DNA of 6,077 bases from JBNJEM01 sp051745935 (lineage in GTDB: Bacteria > Planctomycetota > Planctomycetia > Pirellulales > Pirellulaceae), in NCBI GenBank assembly GCA_051745935.1, contig JBNJEM010000497.1, positions 1 to 6,077 on the forward strand, given 5' to 3'. This document shows positions 1 to 6,077 of the stretch, in pieces. The notes beneath the pieces are model-generated. The model was given only the letters and a program-made list of their open reading frames with translations. It made no database searches and was not told the origin of the DNA. Each line of letters begins with the position of its first letter. Position 1 is the stretch's first letter. The position numbers and the translations under genes were made by a program.

Positions 1-1
1 G

Positions 2-64
2 GCGGAGCGGATGGAGGCGTCCCACCTGAAGGGCGCGTCGGCCAGCCGCCGGGTGTTCAAGTAG
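2..64 (+). CDS. C-terminal end of an unidentified protein (partial, 5' end outside window)
   Basis: Reading frame 2 is open from the window edge to a TAG at 62-64 and encodes 20 residues ending in SASRRVFK. All 20 sense codons end in G or C, which is what a real gene in a GC-rich genome would show. The other forward frames do not show this so uniformly, and frame 3 hits TGA early. The tail is basic and alanine/serine-rich. It is too short to assign to a family, so no function is proposed. It points towards the minus-strand peptidase operon, so the two are convergent across the 65-960 spacer. The alternative is a chance open frame, which 20 codons cannot fully exclude. Confidence 0.5.
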   Translation, partial: AERMEASHLKGASASRRVFK

Positions 65-137
65 CCAACCTCTCCCGGCTCGCGTTCCGGCCGGTCATTC
101 CCGCGGTTGTACAAGCCGGTCCGTGGCTGGCTGAACG

Positions 138-183
138 CGTTGCTCTCGCAACGACGCTGACGCAACCTCGTCATTTCGTGACG
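138..183. other. Two adjacent small hairpins
   Basis: CGTTGC at 138-143 pairs with GCAACG at 148-153 around a TCTC loop. CGTCA at 169-173 pairs with TGACG at 179-183 around TTTCG. They lie about 75-120 nt downstream of the left gene's stop codon and could protect or end its transcript. Neither is followed by a T tract, so they do not qualify as intrinsic terminators. Stems this short can arise by chance. Confidence 0.25.
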
Positions 184-321
184 GCGACGCCAGCCTGTTG
201 TCGCAGCGCGCGCTGTTCGGGCCTCGTATCGGTTCAGTTGCTTACTTCCCGCGTGCTTCCCCGGGCTCTGGTGACTCGATGCCCTCACGGTTGCCACGGT
301 TCTTCCGTGCACTGGCCTTTT

Positions 322-491
322 CGCTTGCCTTCCCCGTGCCAGAATCCTTCACAAAGCCCGCAAATTCACACCGAAAACCAGAGTGTCTGCTCCCACTGCG
401 CTGCGTCTGCTCCCACTGCGCTTGCCTTCCCCGTGCCAGAATCCTTCACAAAGCCCGCAAATTCACACCGAAAACCAGAGTGTCTGCTCCC
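322..491. repeat. Perfect 73-bp direct repeat, period 97
   Basis: Positions 322-394 and 419-491 match at all 73 bases, separated by 24 bp. The unit starts CGCTTGCCTTCCCC and ends GTGTCTGCTCCC. The match stops at once on both sides (T321/G418; A395/G492), which marks it as a clean duplication rather than a slowly decaying similarity. The 97-bp offset is not a multiple of three, so the unit cannot be read in one protein frame in both copies. It has no internal dyad that would mark it as an IS end, and two copies with one spacer do not make a CRISPR array. It could be a slippage-born local duplication or two members of a dispersed extragenic family. Confidence 0.9.
385..422. repeat. 18-bp direct repeat, period 20, nested at the 73-bp repeat junction
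   Basis: GTCTGCTCCCACTGCGCT occurs at 385-402 and again at 405-422, separated by GC. It straddles the end of copy 1 and the start of copy 2 of the 73-bp repeat. A degenerate third version follows copy 2 at about 482-505, where the same GTCTGCTCCC start is followed by an inserted GCTGCC and then CCCACTGCG. Ladders of this sort are typical of replication slippage in C-rich DNA. Confidence 0.8.
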
Positions 492-784
492 GCTGCCCCC
501 ACTGCGAGACGATTAAGGAGAGGCGTACGTTTTTCGTGGCAAGACCGGAACGATGGGAAATTCGGATTGCGCGAGCACCGCCTCTGCGTGAAAGGCTCCT
601 CAAGGCATCACTTCTGGCAGTCGTCTTCTCCACAGGATGCGGCTATTGCTAGCCGCTCAAGTTTGTCAGTAACAACGTTGCACTCCCCTGTCCCGCTTGG
701 ATACAGGCCAACACTTGTGCGTCACACTGTTGCAGCCACACTTGAGCACAAGGTCTTCTTGCCTAGTTTGCGCAATCCCCGGGC

Positions 785-839
785 AAAAATGTACCACTCC
801 CCTTTTCCGTTAAAAAATGTACCACTCCCCTTTTCCGTT
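785..839. repeat. 27-bp perfect tandem repeat, possible IS21-like terminal remnant
   Basis: Positions 785-811 and 813-839 are identical over 27 bp with one base between them (period 28). On the minus strand the core reads GGAGTGGTACATTTTT. Seen directly: two exact copies, A/T-rich at one end and C-rich in the middle. From family knowledge, IS21-type elements carry several copies of a repeat inside their ends, and GTGGTACA-type repeats are found near istA/istB genes. Inference: this may be an orphan end of such an element. No transposase or helper ATPase gene lies in the window and no target-site duplication was found. The alternative is a binding site array or a simple tandem duplication. Confidence 0.75.
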
Positions 840-960
840 CGGTTGCGCTGCTCCGGCTGCGACCGAAGTCCAAGTAGTCGGCGTGCGATTCTCATAAGAC
901 GGATTAAGAGAACTGTCTACGCCTCAGTGACAGGGACATGTAATTCCGGCGAAGCTCGTT

Positions 961-2610
961 TCAGCGGGCGGCACCCGGCCCTCGGCCGGGAATGACCGGG
1001 CGTTCGATCGTCGGCAATTGGGCGGGGGCGATGTCGGCGCGGTCGTACAGGTACTGGAACATCAAGTAGTCGACCAGGTCGCGGTACGCCGTTTCCACCT
1101 CGGTTAGACAACCGTGGACATAGTCGGTCAAGAAACGTTCCAGCCCGGCGCGGCCCTCGCGCTCCAAGACCTGGAGCGCAGCGCTGTCGAGCTCACTTTG
1201 GGCGTCGAGAAACGCCGCCTCGGCGGGCTGGATCACTTGCCGCACATCCTTGATGATATCCTGATACCGCCGTTGGTTGGCCAGATTGCTGACCAGGCGG
1301 TAATTCCACTGGACTTGGCCGCGGTCGATCTCGGCGAAATTCGGAGGATTCACCCACGACGCCGGTAGTTCGCGGACAGCGGGATAAATGGGGACGAAAC
1401 AACTGGTGTGCGCCGGCCCGTAGGCGAACCAGAGTTGATTACCGATCGGGGCGGGCACACTTGCGCGGGCTTGGGCCACAAACACATAGGTGCTGGCCGG
1501 AGTGTTAATGGTTCGCTCAGGCTCGATGTCCAACAGATCAAAAAGTTCCCGCGGCCCCGACGTTCGCGCCAGCGGACTCTTCGTTCCCTCCACGCGGAAC
1601 GCGGAGCGGGCGGTAATGTCGAAGTCCGTTCCTTCATAGCCATCCCGCATCAGCTCGATCAGTGTCTCGACCGTCACCGGCCGGTCCGGGTTGACGGAAA
1701 AGGGGTAGCGGTCCGTATCTGGATCGCCGCTTGTCGTCAGGTTCTCCGACGGCGCGACCAGCGATAAGGCTCGCCACTCGCGCAGCACATTGCCGCGTGC
1801 GCCTGATCCGCCGTACACGTCGCTCCAAACAAATGGCTTTCCCTCCTCCCAGAAACCCAGCCGCTTCGCCAAGCTGAAGACATTTGGCGAGGCCATGAAG
1901 TGCTCGCAATCGTCCAGGTCCACTCGACCAATCCGGCTGCGGTTCGCACTCACCCCCACCGCATCGTCCGGTATTCGCTGCGCGCACCACACACCGCCGG
2001 GCGTTTCGGACTGAGCGCTCCAGTTCTCTTCCGGGCCGAAGATCTCCAGCAGCCAAATTTCGTTCCGGTCGGCGATGGGCAACGCCACCCCGGCAAGCGG
2101 CGCCCACGTGTACAGGAAGCCGTGCTCCTCGACCATCGCCCCGATCAGCCGCACGGCCTCGCGGGCCGTCTTGGCTCGCATCAGGCCGTTGGCGATCAGC
2201 GAGGTGGTCCAGTGGCTGCTGTATGGGCTGACCAGACCGTTGGTCGAGGCGAGCCCGTCACGCATCGGAATGTACTCGATGCCGATGCTCACACCGTGTT
2301 CATTCATTCCTCCCAAAGCACCGTCGCCCAAGATGACACAACGATAGGTCTTTTCCAACGGTGGCAGATGTTCCCCCACTTCCTTGTCGTCGCGCAACAT
2401 GGCCACGCGCTCGTCGGACGCATACTCTTGGGCAGGCATCAGGCACATGTGCCCCATCTGGTTGCCGTCACACGAACTGCTCATCAACACGGAACCGTCC
2501 GCCGTCGCTTGCCTGCCCGCCATAATGGTCGTGCAAGCCGCAATGTACGACCGAATGCCGGTCAGAACGATGCAAAGCACGAGCAACGGTCCAATTGTCT
2601 TTGGCAACAT
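961..2610 (-). CDS. Exported C69 family dipeptidase (Ntn-type cysteine hydrolase)
   Basis: A 549-residue protein of the peptidase C69 (PepD/secernin-like) family, expected to cleave dipeptides. It starts with a short basic end and a hydrophobic signal (about residues 5-24), followed at once by ACTTIMAGRQATADGSV, the family's N-terminal nucleophile block. Cys26 is the predicted catalytic residue, exposed by signal or propeptide removal. Further family-like stretches are LPIADRNEIWLLEIFG (about 176-191), VGVSANRSRIGR (about 217-228), MRDGYEGTDFDIT and IGNQLWFAYGPAHTSCFVPIYP. The C-terminal part is helical and ends in a Pro/Arg-rich tail. The ATG at 2608-2610 is chosen over an in-frame TTG at 2665-2667 because TTGGAGG lies 6 nt upstream and translation from it gives a clean signal peptide. 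It is the second gene of an operon, 57 bp after the M14 gene. Export is inferred. Family membership is strong; substrate is unknown. Confidence 0.9.
   Translation of the reverse strand: MLPKTIGPLLVLCIVLTGIRSYIAACTTIMAGRQATADGSVLMSSSCDGNQMGHMCLMPAQEYASDERVAMLRDDKEVGEHLPPLEKTYRCVILGDGALGGMNEHGVSIGIEYIPMRDGLASTNGLVSPYSSHWTTSLIANGLMRAKTAREAVRLIGAMVEEHGFLYTWAPLAGVALPIADRNEIWLLEIFGPEENWSAQSETPGGVWCAQRIPDDAVGVSANRSRIGRVDLDDCEHFMASPNVFSLAKRLGFWEEGKPFVWSDVYGGSGARGNVLREWRALSLVAPSENLTTSGDPDTDRYPFSVNPDRPVTVETLIELMRDGYEGTDFDITARSAFRVEGTKSPLARTSGPRELFDLLDIEPERTINTPASTYVFVAQARASVPAPIGNQLWFAYGPAHTSCFVPIYPAVRELPASWVNPPNFAEIDRGQVQWNYRLVSNLANQRRYQDIIKDVRQVIQPAEAAFLDAQSELDSAALQVLEREGRAGLERFLTDYVHGCLTEVETAYRDLVDYLMFQYLYDRADIAPAQLPTIERPVIPGRGPGAAR
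974..990. other. Strong GC hairpin in the last codons of the C69 gene
   Basis: CCCGGCC (974-980) and GGCCGGG (984-990) form a perfect 7-bp stem around a 3-nt loop, ending 10 bp before the C69 stop codon on the minus strand. There is no T tract downstream in the direction of the operon, so it is not a standard intrinsic terminator. It may slow polymerase or protect the mRNA 3' end, or it may simply follow from Pro/Gly/Arg codons in a GC-rich gene. Confidence 0.4.
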
Positions 2611-2616
2611 GATATG

Positions 2617-2623
2617 CCTCCAA
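2617..2623 (-). promoter_or_regulatory. Ribosome binding site deciding the C69 start
   Basis: On the minus strand TTGGAGG precedes the ATG at 2610 with a 6-nt spacer. It is the best Shine-Dalgarno match near the gene and rules for this start over the TTG that abuts the M14 stop codon. Confidence 0.85.
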
Positions 2624-2667
2624 AACTCGGTCAGGGCTGCAACGTCGAAGTACGCCAGGTATTGCAA

Positions 2668-5298
2668 CTATTCTCCAGTACGCTCCACAATCCCGCCGAA
2701 CATGATCGCATTCATGAACACTCGGTTGGTTCCGAACCAGTACCCGCGGAAGTTCAGGTTGTGGGCCATCAGCACCACGGTTCCCTTTCCATTTCGTTGG
2801 ACGATCACCGAGGCGCTTTCGGACAGCCGTTTCAGGTTTTCAGGCGAGGCGTAGCCGGAACGCAACGGGTGTTTGACCAACTGGGCTACGGTCTGATAGC
2901 GATTCTCGGCGGGTTGCATGACCCGCGTGCCGTTGCAGAACACCGGCAGTTCGCGGCGATTCACGCCCCAGCCGAGGGGGTGAGTGGTATCCAGGTCGGC
3001 CATGAGAATGGCACCGCTTAGCTGTTGTAGTTCCCGATCGGTCCGGTAATCGGCGTAGTCGCGCCGCTTGTCACCCTCTGTTATGTCGATCCCGGTTTTG
3101 AACTCCGCCTTGACGATCTCGTGCTCTGCCGCCCAGCTTGCAGCGCGCTTCCCGACAAGCAGAACTCCACCACTTCGCACCCAATTGCGTATCTTCCCTG
3201 CCATATCCTTGCCGTAGCTGCCGTCGACCAAAACAACGTGGGTATAGCGTGATAGGTCATGGCCCGAAAACCCACGGACGTCGAGCAGTGTGACCGGCAT
3301 ATGAAACCGCTGGTCAAGGAGGTGCCAGACTTCGCCCGCTTCGTACGCATGAACGCCCGATCCAACCACCAGCGCGACCCGCGGCTGCTCAATAGCCTTC
3401 AGGCTGGGGCTGCCGATGTCCACCCCCGCTTCGGCCAGGCCGGTCACGGCGGCACGCACACGCACACCGTCCTCACGGGCCGCTTCATCCAGCAATTCGA
3501 TGACGCGGTCGGTTTCAAGCTGCTGGATGCCCATCGGCACTACGACGGCGCCACGGCCAAACTGTTGGCGACCGTCGTGTGTTTTCAGAGTGAACGGCTC
3601 GCTCGCGGCACGCACGACCACTTCGGCCTGAAGCAGTCGGTGCAGTGCCCGCGGCGCGTAATAGGTGCCCCAATCAAACAGATACGCCAGCGCGGGCTCC
3701 CCATTCGGTGCAACCGGTTCCGGCGCATTGGGCAGCGATTCCAGGCGATCGCCAAGGACGCGTTGGGAAAAGTGTCCATGCAGTTCGGCGTGTGGCAATC
3801 CGTAGGCGAGCGGTAGCGTCCAGGCCGACACGTCATAGAAGGTGGTGTCTTCAAACTCGGTGCGCGTCTCGAAAATCCCGCGGGCGAGCCGGTACTGGGG
3901 TTGCTCCGTGGGCACGACCCAGGCACTGCCCTTGCGATAGGCATGCCCTCCGACTTTGATGTTGCGTCTTAGCAGATGTACCTCAATGCCGTGCTGCAAC
4001 AGCGCGCCGATGAAGTCGCGTGCCCGCGCGGGGTCGCCGTCATCGCCGACGATCCAACCGCGCACAGGGTCTTCACCGCCCTCCTGGTACGCGGTTTCGT
4101 AGAATTCACGCTGGTACTGCAACAAATCGCTACGCATGTCCAGCGCCGCGCGCAAGGTGGAGAATGAGGTAAGCACCTGGTTACGAATTGTGACCGGAAA
4201 GGCCAATTCGCCATGCTTCGACTCGTGTAGATGCCCGCGGCTGCTGGCCTGCTCGAACAGGATGCCGACGGCCCCATGCACGTCGGGATACGTCGAGCCT
4301 TTGCCGAGATTGAAGTCATCGAAACGCTCTCGCGTGAAATACGCCTGGCCGACTTCGTCAAGGGCCTCCGCGTGATACCGGCCCAGCTGGAGGGTCAGCT
4401 TCTGATTGCGGCGCGGGATCATCGGATGCCTCCGGCTGGACACGCCGGGCTGGAAGAAATAGGTCCTATCGGCTGACATTTCGTGGTGGTCGGTCTGTAC
4501 ATTCGGACGCCAACGCTGAAACTCGCCAACGCGTGCCCGCGATTCGGGATGCACCAGCAGCAGCCAGTCCCGGTTGAGGTCGAACCAGTAATGGTTCGTG
4601 CGGCTATTCGGCCAGGCCTCGTTATGTTCACGGCTCTGCCGGTCGGCCGCCAGCACGCGTCCACGATGGGCATTCACCCAGTTGGCAAAGCGATTGAAAC
4701 CGTCCGGATTGAGGACCGGGTCCAGCAGTATCACCGATTCGTCCAACAACCTGCGCATCCACTCGTCGGTGGCCGCGGCCAGGTGGTATGCCATGACCAT
4801 CGACGCATTTCCCCCGGACGGCTCGTTGCCGTGCACGCTGTAGCCCAACCAGGTGACAAGGGGCATGTCCTTTTTTACCTTCAGCGGGCGGCGCGGATCG
4901 CTCAGTGCAAGATGCCGCTTTCGAATATCGTCGATGCGTCGAAGGTTGCTGGCTGAGCTGATGGTCAGCAACAACAGCGGGCGTCCCTCGTACGTGCGGC
5001 CTGTCTCGGTCAGAGTAATACGTTCGGAACATTCCGCCAGTGTTCGCATGTAGTGGACCAGCCGGTCATGCGTGACGTGCCACTCGCCGACGTCGTGGCC
5101 GATGATGTCGCTCGGCGTTGGGATGGCTTCGTCATACTCGACGCCCTCGGGAAGATAGTACTCCAAGGGTTCAGCGACGGCTGATGCCGCGCACGGCAGA
5201 AGAAGCACACTGCCCGCGGCAACCCAGATCGGTCCCACGCATGATACAACCGCCGCCTGCAAGGCACGGCGGAGCTTGAAGGTAATCCGGTCAAACAT
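2668..5298 (-). CDS. Exported M14 zinc carboxypeptidase-like protein with GATase-like C-terminal domain
   Basis: An 876-residue metallopeptidase predicted to act outside the cytoplasm on peptides. A signal peptide covers about residues 1-42, with a likely cut after ASA. The M14 domain spans about 65-390. HGNEPSG holds zinc ligands His156 and Glu159, NPDG is at 197-200, Arg233 and NRDW (242-245) supply the expected substrate-binding Arg and Asn-Arg, TDHHEM (269-274) holds the third zinc His, and GILFEQASSRG holds the general-base Glu349. All key residues appear present. Residues about 410-620 form a middle region seen in long M14 proteins. Residues about 640-730 (VALVVGSGVHAYEAGEVW onward) look like a class I glutamine-amidotransferase fold without an evident catalytic Cys. 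The start is the first ATG in frame, with only a weak AAAAGG upstream. It is first in the operon with the C69 gene. Exact specificity (carboxypeptidase or other) cannot be read from the sequence. Confidence 0.92.
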   Translation of the reverse strand: MFDRITFKLRRALQAAVVSCVGPIWVAAGSVLLLPCAASAVAEPLEYYLPEGVEYDEAIPTPSDIIGHDVGEWHVTHDRLVHYMRTLAECSERITLTETGRTYEGRPLLLLTISSASNLRRIDDIRKRHLALSDPRRPLKVKKDMPLVTWLGYSVHGNEPSGGNASMVMAYHLAAATDEWMRRLLDESVILLDPVLNPDGFNRFANWVNAHRGRVLAADRQSREHNEAWPNSRTNHYWFDLNRDWLLLVHPESRARVGEFQRWRPNVQTDHHEMSADRTYFFQPGVSSRRHPMIPRRNQKLTLQLGRYHAEALDEVGQAYFTRERFDDFNLGKGSTYPDVHGAVGILFEQASSRGHLHESKHGELAFPVTIRNQVLTSFSTLRAALDMRSDLLQYQREFYETAYQEGGEDPVRGWIVGDDGDPARARDFIGALLQHGIEVHLLRRNIKVGGHAYRKGSAWVVPTEQPQYRLARGIFETRTEFEDTTFYDVSAWTLPLAYGLPHAELHGHFSQRVLGDRLESLPNAPEPVAPNGEPALAYLFDWGTYYAPRALHRLLQAEVVVRAASEPFTLKTHDGRQQFGRGAVVVPMGIQQLETDRVIELLDEAAREDGVRVRAAVTGLAEAGVDIGSPSLKAIEQPRVALVVGSGVHAYEAGEVWHLLDQRFHMPVTLLDVRGFSGHDLSRYTHVVLVDGSYGKDMAGKIRNWVRSGGVLLVGKRAASWAAEHEIVKAEFKTGIDITEGDKRRDYADYRTDRELQQLSGAILMADLDTTHPLGWGVNRRELPVFCNGTRVMQPAENRYQTVAQLVKHPLRSGYASPENLKRLSESASVIVQRNGKGTVVLMAHNLNFRGYWFGTNRVFMNAIMFGGIVERTGE

Positions 5299-5375
5299 CA
5301 GTATGTCGCCTTTTCTTTAACAAACACTGTTGCGATTCACGTTGTGCCGAAACCAGAGTAGATCCTGAGTATAGT

Positions 5376-5405
5376 AGTATTGGCAGAGCAACCGCGGGTT
5401 GTCAA
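5376..5405 (-). promoter_or_regulatory. Candidate sigma-70-type promoter of the peptidase operon
   Basis: On the minus strand a perfect TTGACA (5400-5405) is followed after 18 bp by AATACT (5376-5381), a 4 of 6 match to TATAAT. A better TATACT (5368-5373) lies too far downstream (26 bp) to pair with this -35. The AATACT box ends 77 bp before the M14 start codon. No other promoter-like pair is obvious upstream of the operon. Planctomycete promoters are poorly characterised, so the match is suggestive only. Confidence 0.4.
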
Positions 5406-5435
5406 ATGCGGAGGCGCGAGGGCGCTACCGGTGGT

Positions 5436-5890
5436 AAGAAGTCCCAGAAGATCGTCGATGCGGCAGATGGAATGAAATTCACCGACGGCTACGTGGCCAA
5501 CCCCGTGTGTAGTCCCACTCGGTACAGCATAATGACGGCTAAGTACCGGTCCAGGGTGGACGCAACGGGTTGGTTTACTGGCAAACGCGAGGGCCGGTTC
5601 CACCCAGCGCCGCTCAACAATCGGATGCCGCTCGAGGAAGTGACGCTGGCCCGGGCGCTACGGGAACAGCGGTATGCCACGTTCTTTGCCGGCGCGTGGC
5701 ACCTGGGACCCACCGAACAATACTGGCCGGAGAACCGTGGCTTCGACATCAACAAGGGAGGCTGGTCGAGCGGTTCGAGGACGGTCGGGTTCACCTGTAC
5801 AACCTGGCCGACGACGTCGGCGCGAAGTTTCTCCAGCCAAAGCCGGACGGCCCCGCCCCGTGGCGCCCGGGAAACGCTGGGGCGGAAGGA
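5436..5890 (+). pseudogene. Sulfatase remnant: 5' truncated, internal deletion, frameshifted
   Basis: The frame from about 5436 matches the front part of a type I sulfatase. It has ADGMKFTDGYVANPV, then CSPTR with the formylglycine-precursor Cys at 5508-5510, then MPLEEVTLARALRE, GAWHLGP (usually GKWHLG) and GFDINKGGWS. The usual N-terminal segment with the metal-binding Asp pair is missing upstream in all frames. Near 5757-5768 the match stops. In another frame, from 5759, the sequence reads RLVERFEDGRVHLYNLADDVG, which resembles the last strand region of sulfatases. Roughly 300 residues of the middle are thus gone (estimated from typical family length). The C-terminal part then runs into an interspersed repeat at 5887. 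No working sulfatase can be made. It is divergent from the peptidase operon and starts just beyond that operon's promoter. Confidence 0.8.
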
Positions 5891-5928
5891 ATATCGAATA
5901 TCGAGCAAGGAATCTCGAATGATGAAGT
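5887..5928. repeat. Short ATATCGAATATCGA-type interspersed repeat
   Basis: GGAATATCGAATATCGAG is followed by the related GGAATCTCGAATGATGAAG, two imperfect head-to-tail units of about 20 bp. On the minus strand it reads as NFIIRDSLLDIRYSF. From memory, DIRYSIF-type strings appear as spurious peptides in many genomes with this extragenic repeat. It sits right where sulfatase similarity ends and differs sharply in base composition from the GC-rich DNA before it. Confidence 0.55.
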
Positions 5929-6077
5929 TACGCGGAATACTGGTCAACTCTGGTAGCCGCCGAAACGAGGACAGGCCCACTCCGTGCCGGCCGGCCGAAA
6001 GACAAGGGGTCCGGTGAACATCAAATCGAGAAGTCGTTTCTCCCGTGCTCTTCGGGTCTGTTCCGCGACATGACTTG
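5929..6077. other. Right-end spacer with no recognisable feature
   Basis: The 149 bp after the repeat carry no convincing open frame, RNA gene or terminator. The only visible structure is a GCCGGCCGGC-type palindromic run near 5987-5996. A gene or element may begin beyond the edge. Confidence 0.5.

Larger units (their letters stand above)
65..960. other. Long non-coding spacer with several repeat families
   Basis: About 900 bp separate the end of the left gene from the end of the C69 peptidase gene. The open frames here do not look like genes. The longest (198-995, + strand, TTG start) reads the two copies of a 73-bp perfect repeat in two different frames, because the copies are 97 bp apart. 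It then runs through a 27-bp tandem repeat and into the antisense of the C69 gene. No conserved domain, tRNA or rRNA is recognisable. Contents in order are two small hairpins (138-183), the 73-bp direct repeat (322-491) with a nested 18-bp repeat (385-422), a 7-bp inverted repeat (714-720 with 746-752), and the 27-bp tandem repeat (785-839). Confidence 0.7.

Noticed and set aside
322..491. CRISPR-like array
   Set aside because: There are only two 73-bp units and one 24-bp spacer that itself contains repeat sequence, with no cas genes in view.
536..652. Possible 38-residue lipoprotein-like peptide with GTG start, AAGGAGAGG upstream and an FSTGC end
   Set aside because: Spacing to the Shine-Dalgarno is long, the lipobox lacks the usual Leu, and only five codons follow the Gly, so it is more likely chance.
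714..752. CTTGTGC/GCACAAG inverted repeat as a terminator or operator
   Set aside because: The 25-nt loop is long, stem GC content is modest, and no gene start or end lies close by.
913..933. CTGTC/GACAG inverted repeat as terminator of the peptidase operon
   Set aside because: The stem is only 5 bp with an 11-nt loop, and no T tract follows in the direction of transcription.
198..995. Long + strand open frame of 265 codons across the left spacer
   Set aside because: It reads two identical 73-bp copies in different frames, crosses a tandem repeat, overlaps the C69 gene in antisense, and resembles no known protein.
2611..2667. TTG at 2665-2667 as the C69 start, directly after the M14 stop
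   Set aside because: No Shine-Dalgarno fits it, and it would add 19 residues before a good signal peptide that begins at the ATG with TTGGAGG upstream.
1900..3021. 373-codon + strand open frame antisense to both peptidase genes
   Set aside because: It is the GC-driven shadow of two well-supported genes and its translation is rich in His, Gln and Arg without domain features.

Overview
The window looks like a piece of a GC-rich bacterial chromosome. Its gene content (exported metallopeptidase, exported C69 peptidase, CSPTR-type sulfatase debris, long repeat-filled spacers) resembles Planctomycetes or a related PVC lineage. That placement rests on family resemblance from memory, not on a search.

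Layout. Positions 2-64 (+) hold the last 20 codons and stop of an unidentified gene that enters from the left. Positions 65-960 are a spacer of about 900 bp with no convincing gene. It carries a perfect 73-bp direct repeat (copies 97 bp apart), a nested 18-bp duplication, and a perfect 27-bp tandem repeat that resembles the subterminal repeats of IS21-like elements. Positions 961-5298 (minus) are a two-gene operon. The promoter-proximal gene (2668-5298) encodes an 876-residue exported M14 zinc carboxypeptidase-like protein with a C-terminal glutamine-amidotransferase-like domain. After 57 bp comes a 549-residue exported C69 family Ntn-type dipeptidase (961-2610), whose start is fixed by a strong Shine-Dalgarno sequence. 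A candidate promoter (TTGACA, 18 bp, AATACT) lies upstream of the operon. Divergent to it, at about 5436-5890 (+), is a broken sulfatase: it lacks its N-terminus, has lost the middle of the protein, and resumes in another frame. It runs into a short interspersed repeat of the ATATCGAATATCGA kind (5887-5928). The last 150 bp hold nothing recognisable.

How the genes work together. Both intact genes encode hydrolases with export signals, in one transcription unit. The simplest reading is sequential breakdown of peptides outside the cytoplasm, with the M14 enzyme trimming peptides and the C69 enzyme cleaving the resulting dipeptides; this is inference. Both flanks hold repeats and a deleted gene, so the operon sits in a rearranged stretch. 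I see no previously undescribed defence, CRISPR or RNA system here. The most unusual material is the repeat-bearing spacer, the sulfatase scar, and the C69 protein whose catalytic Cys is also in a lipobox-like context.
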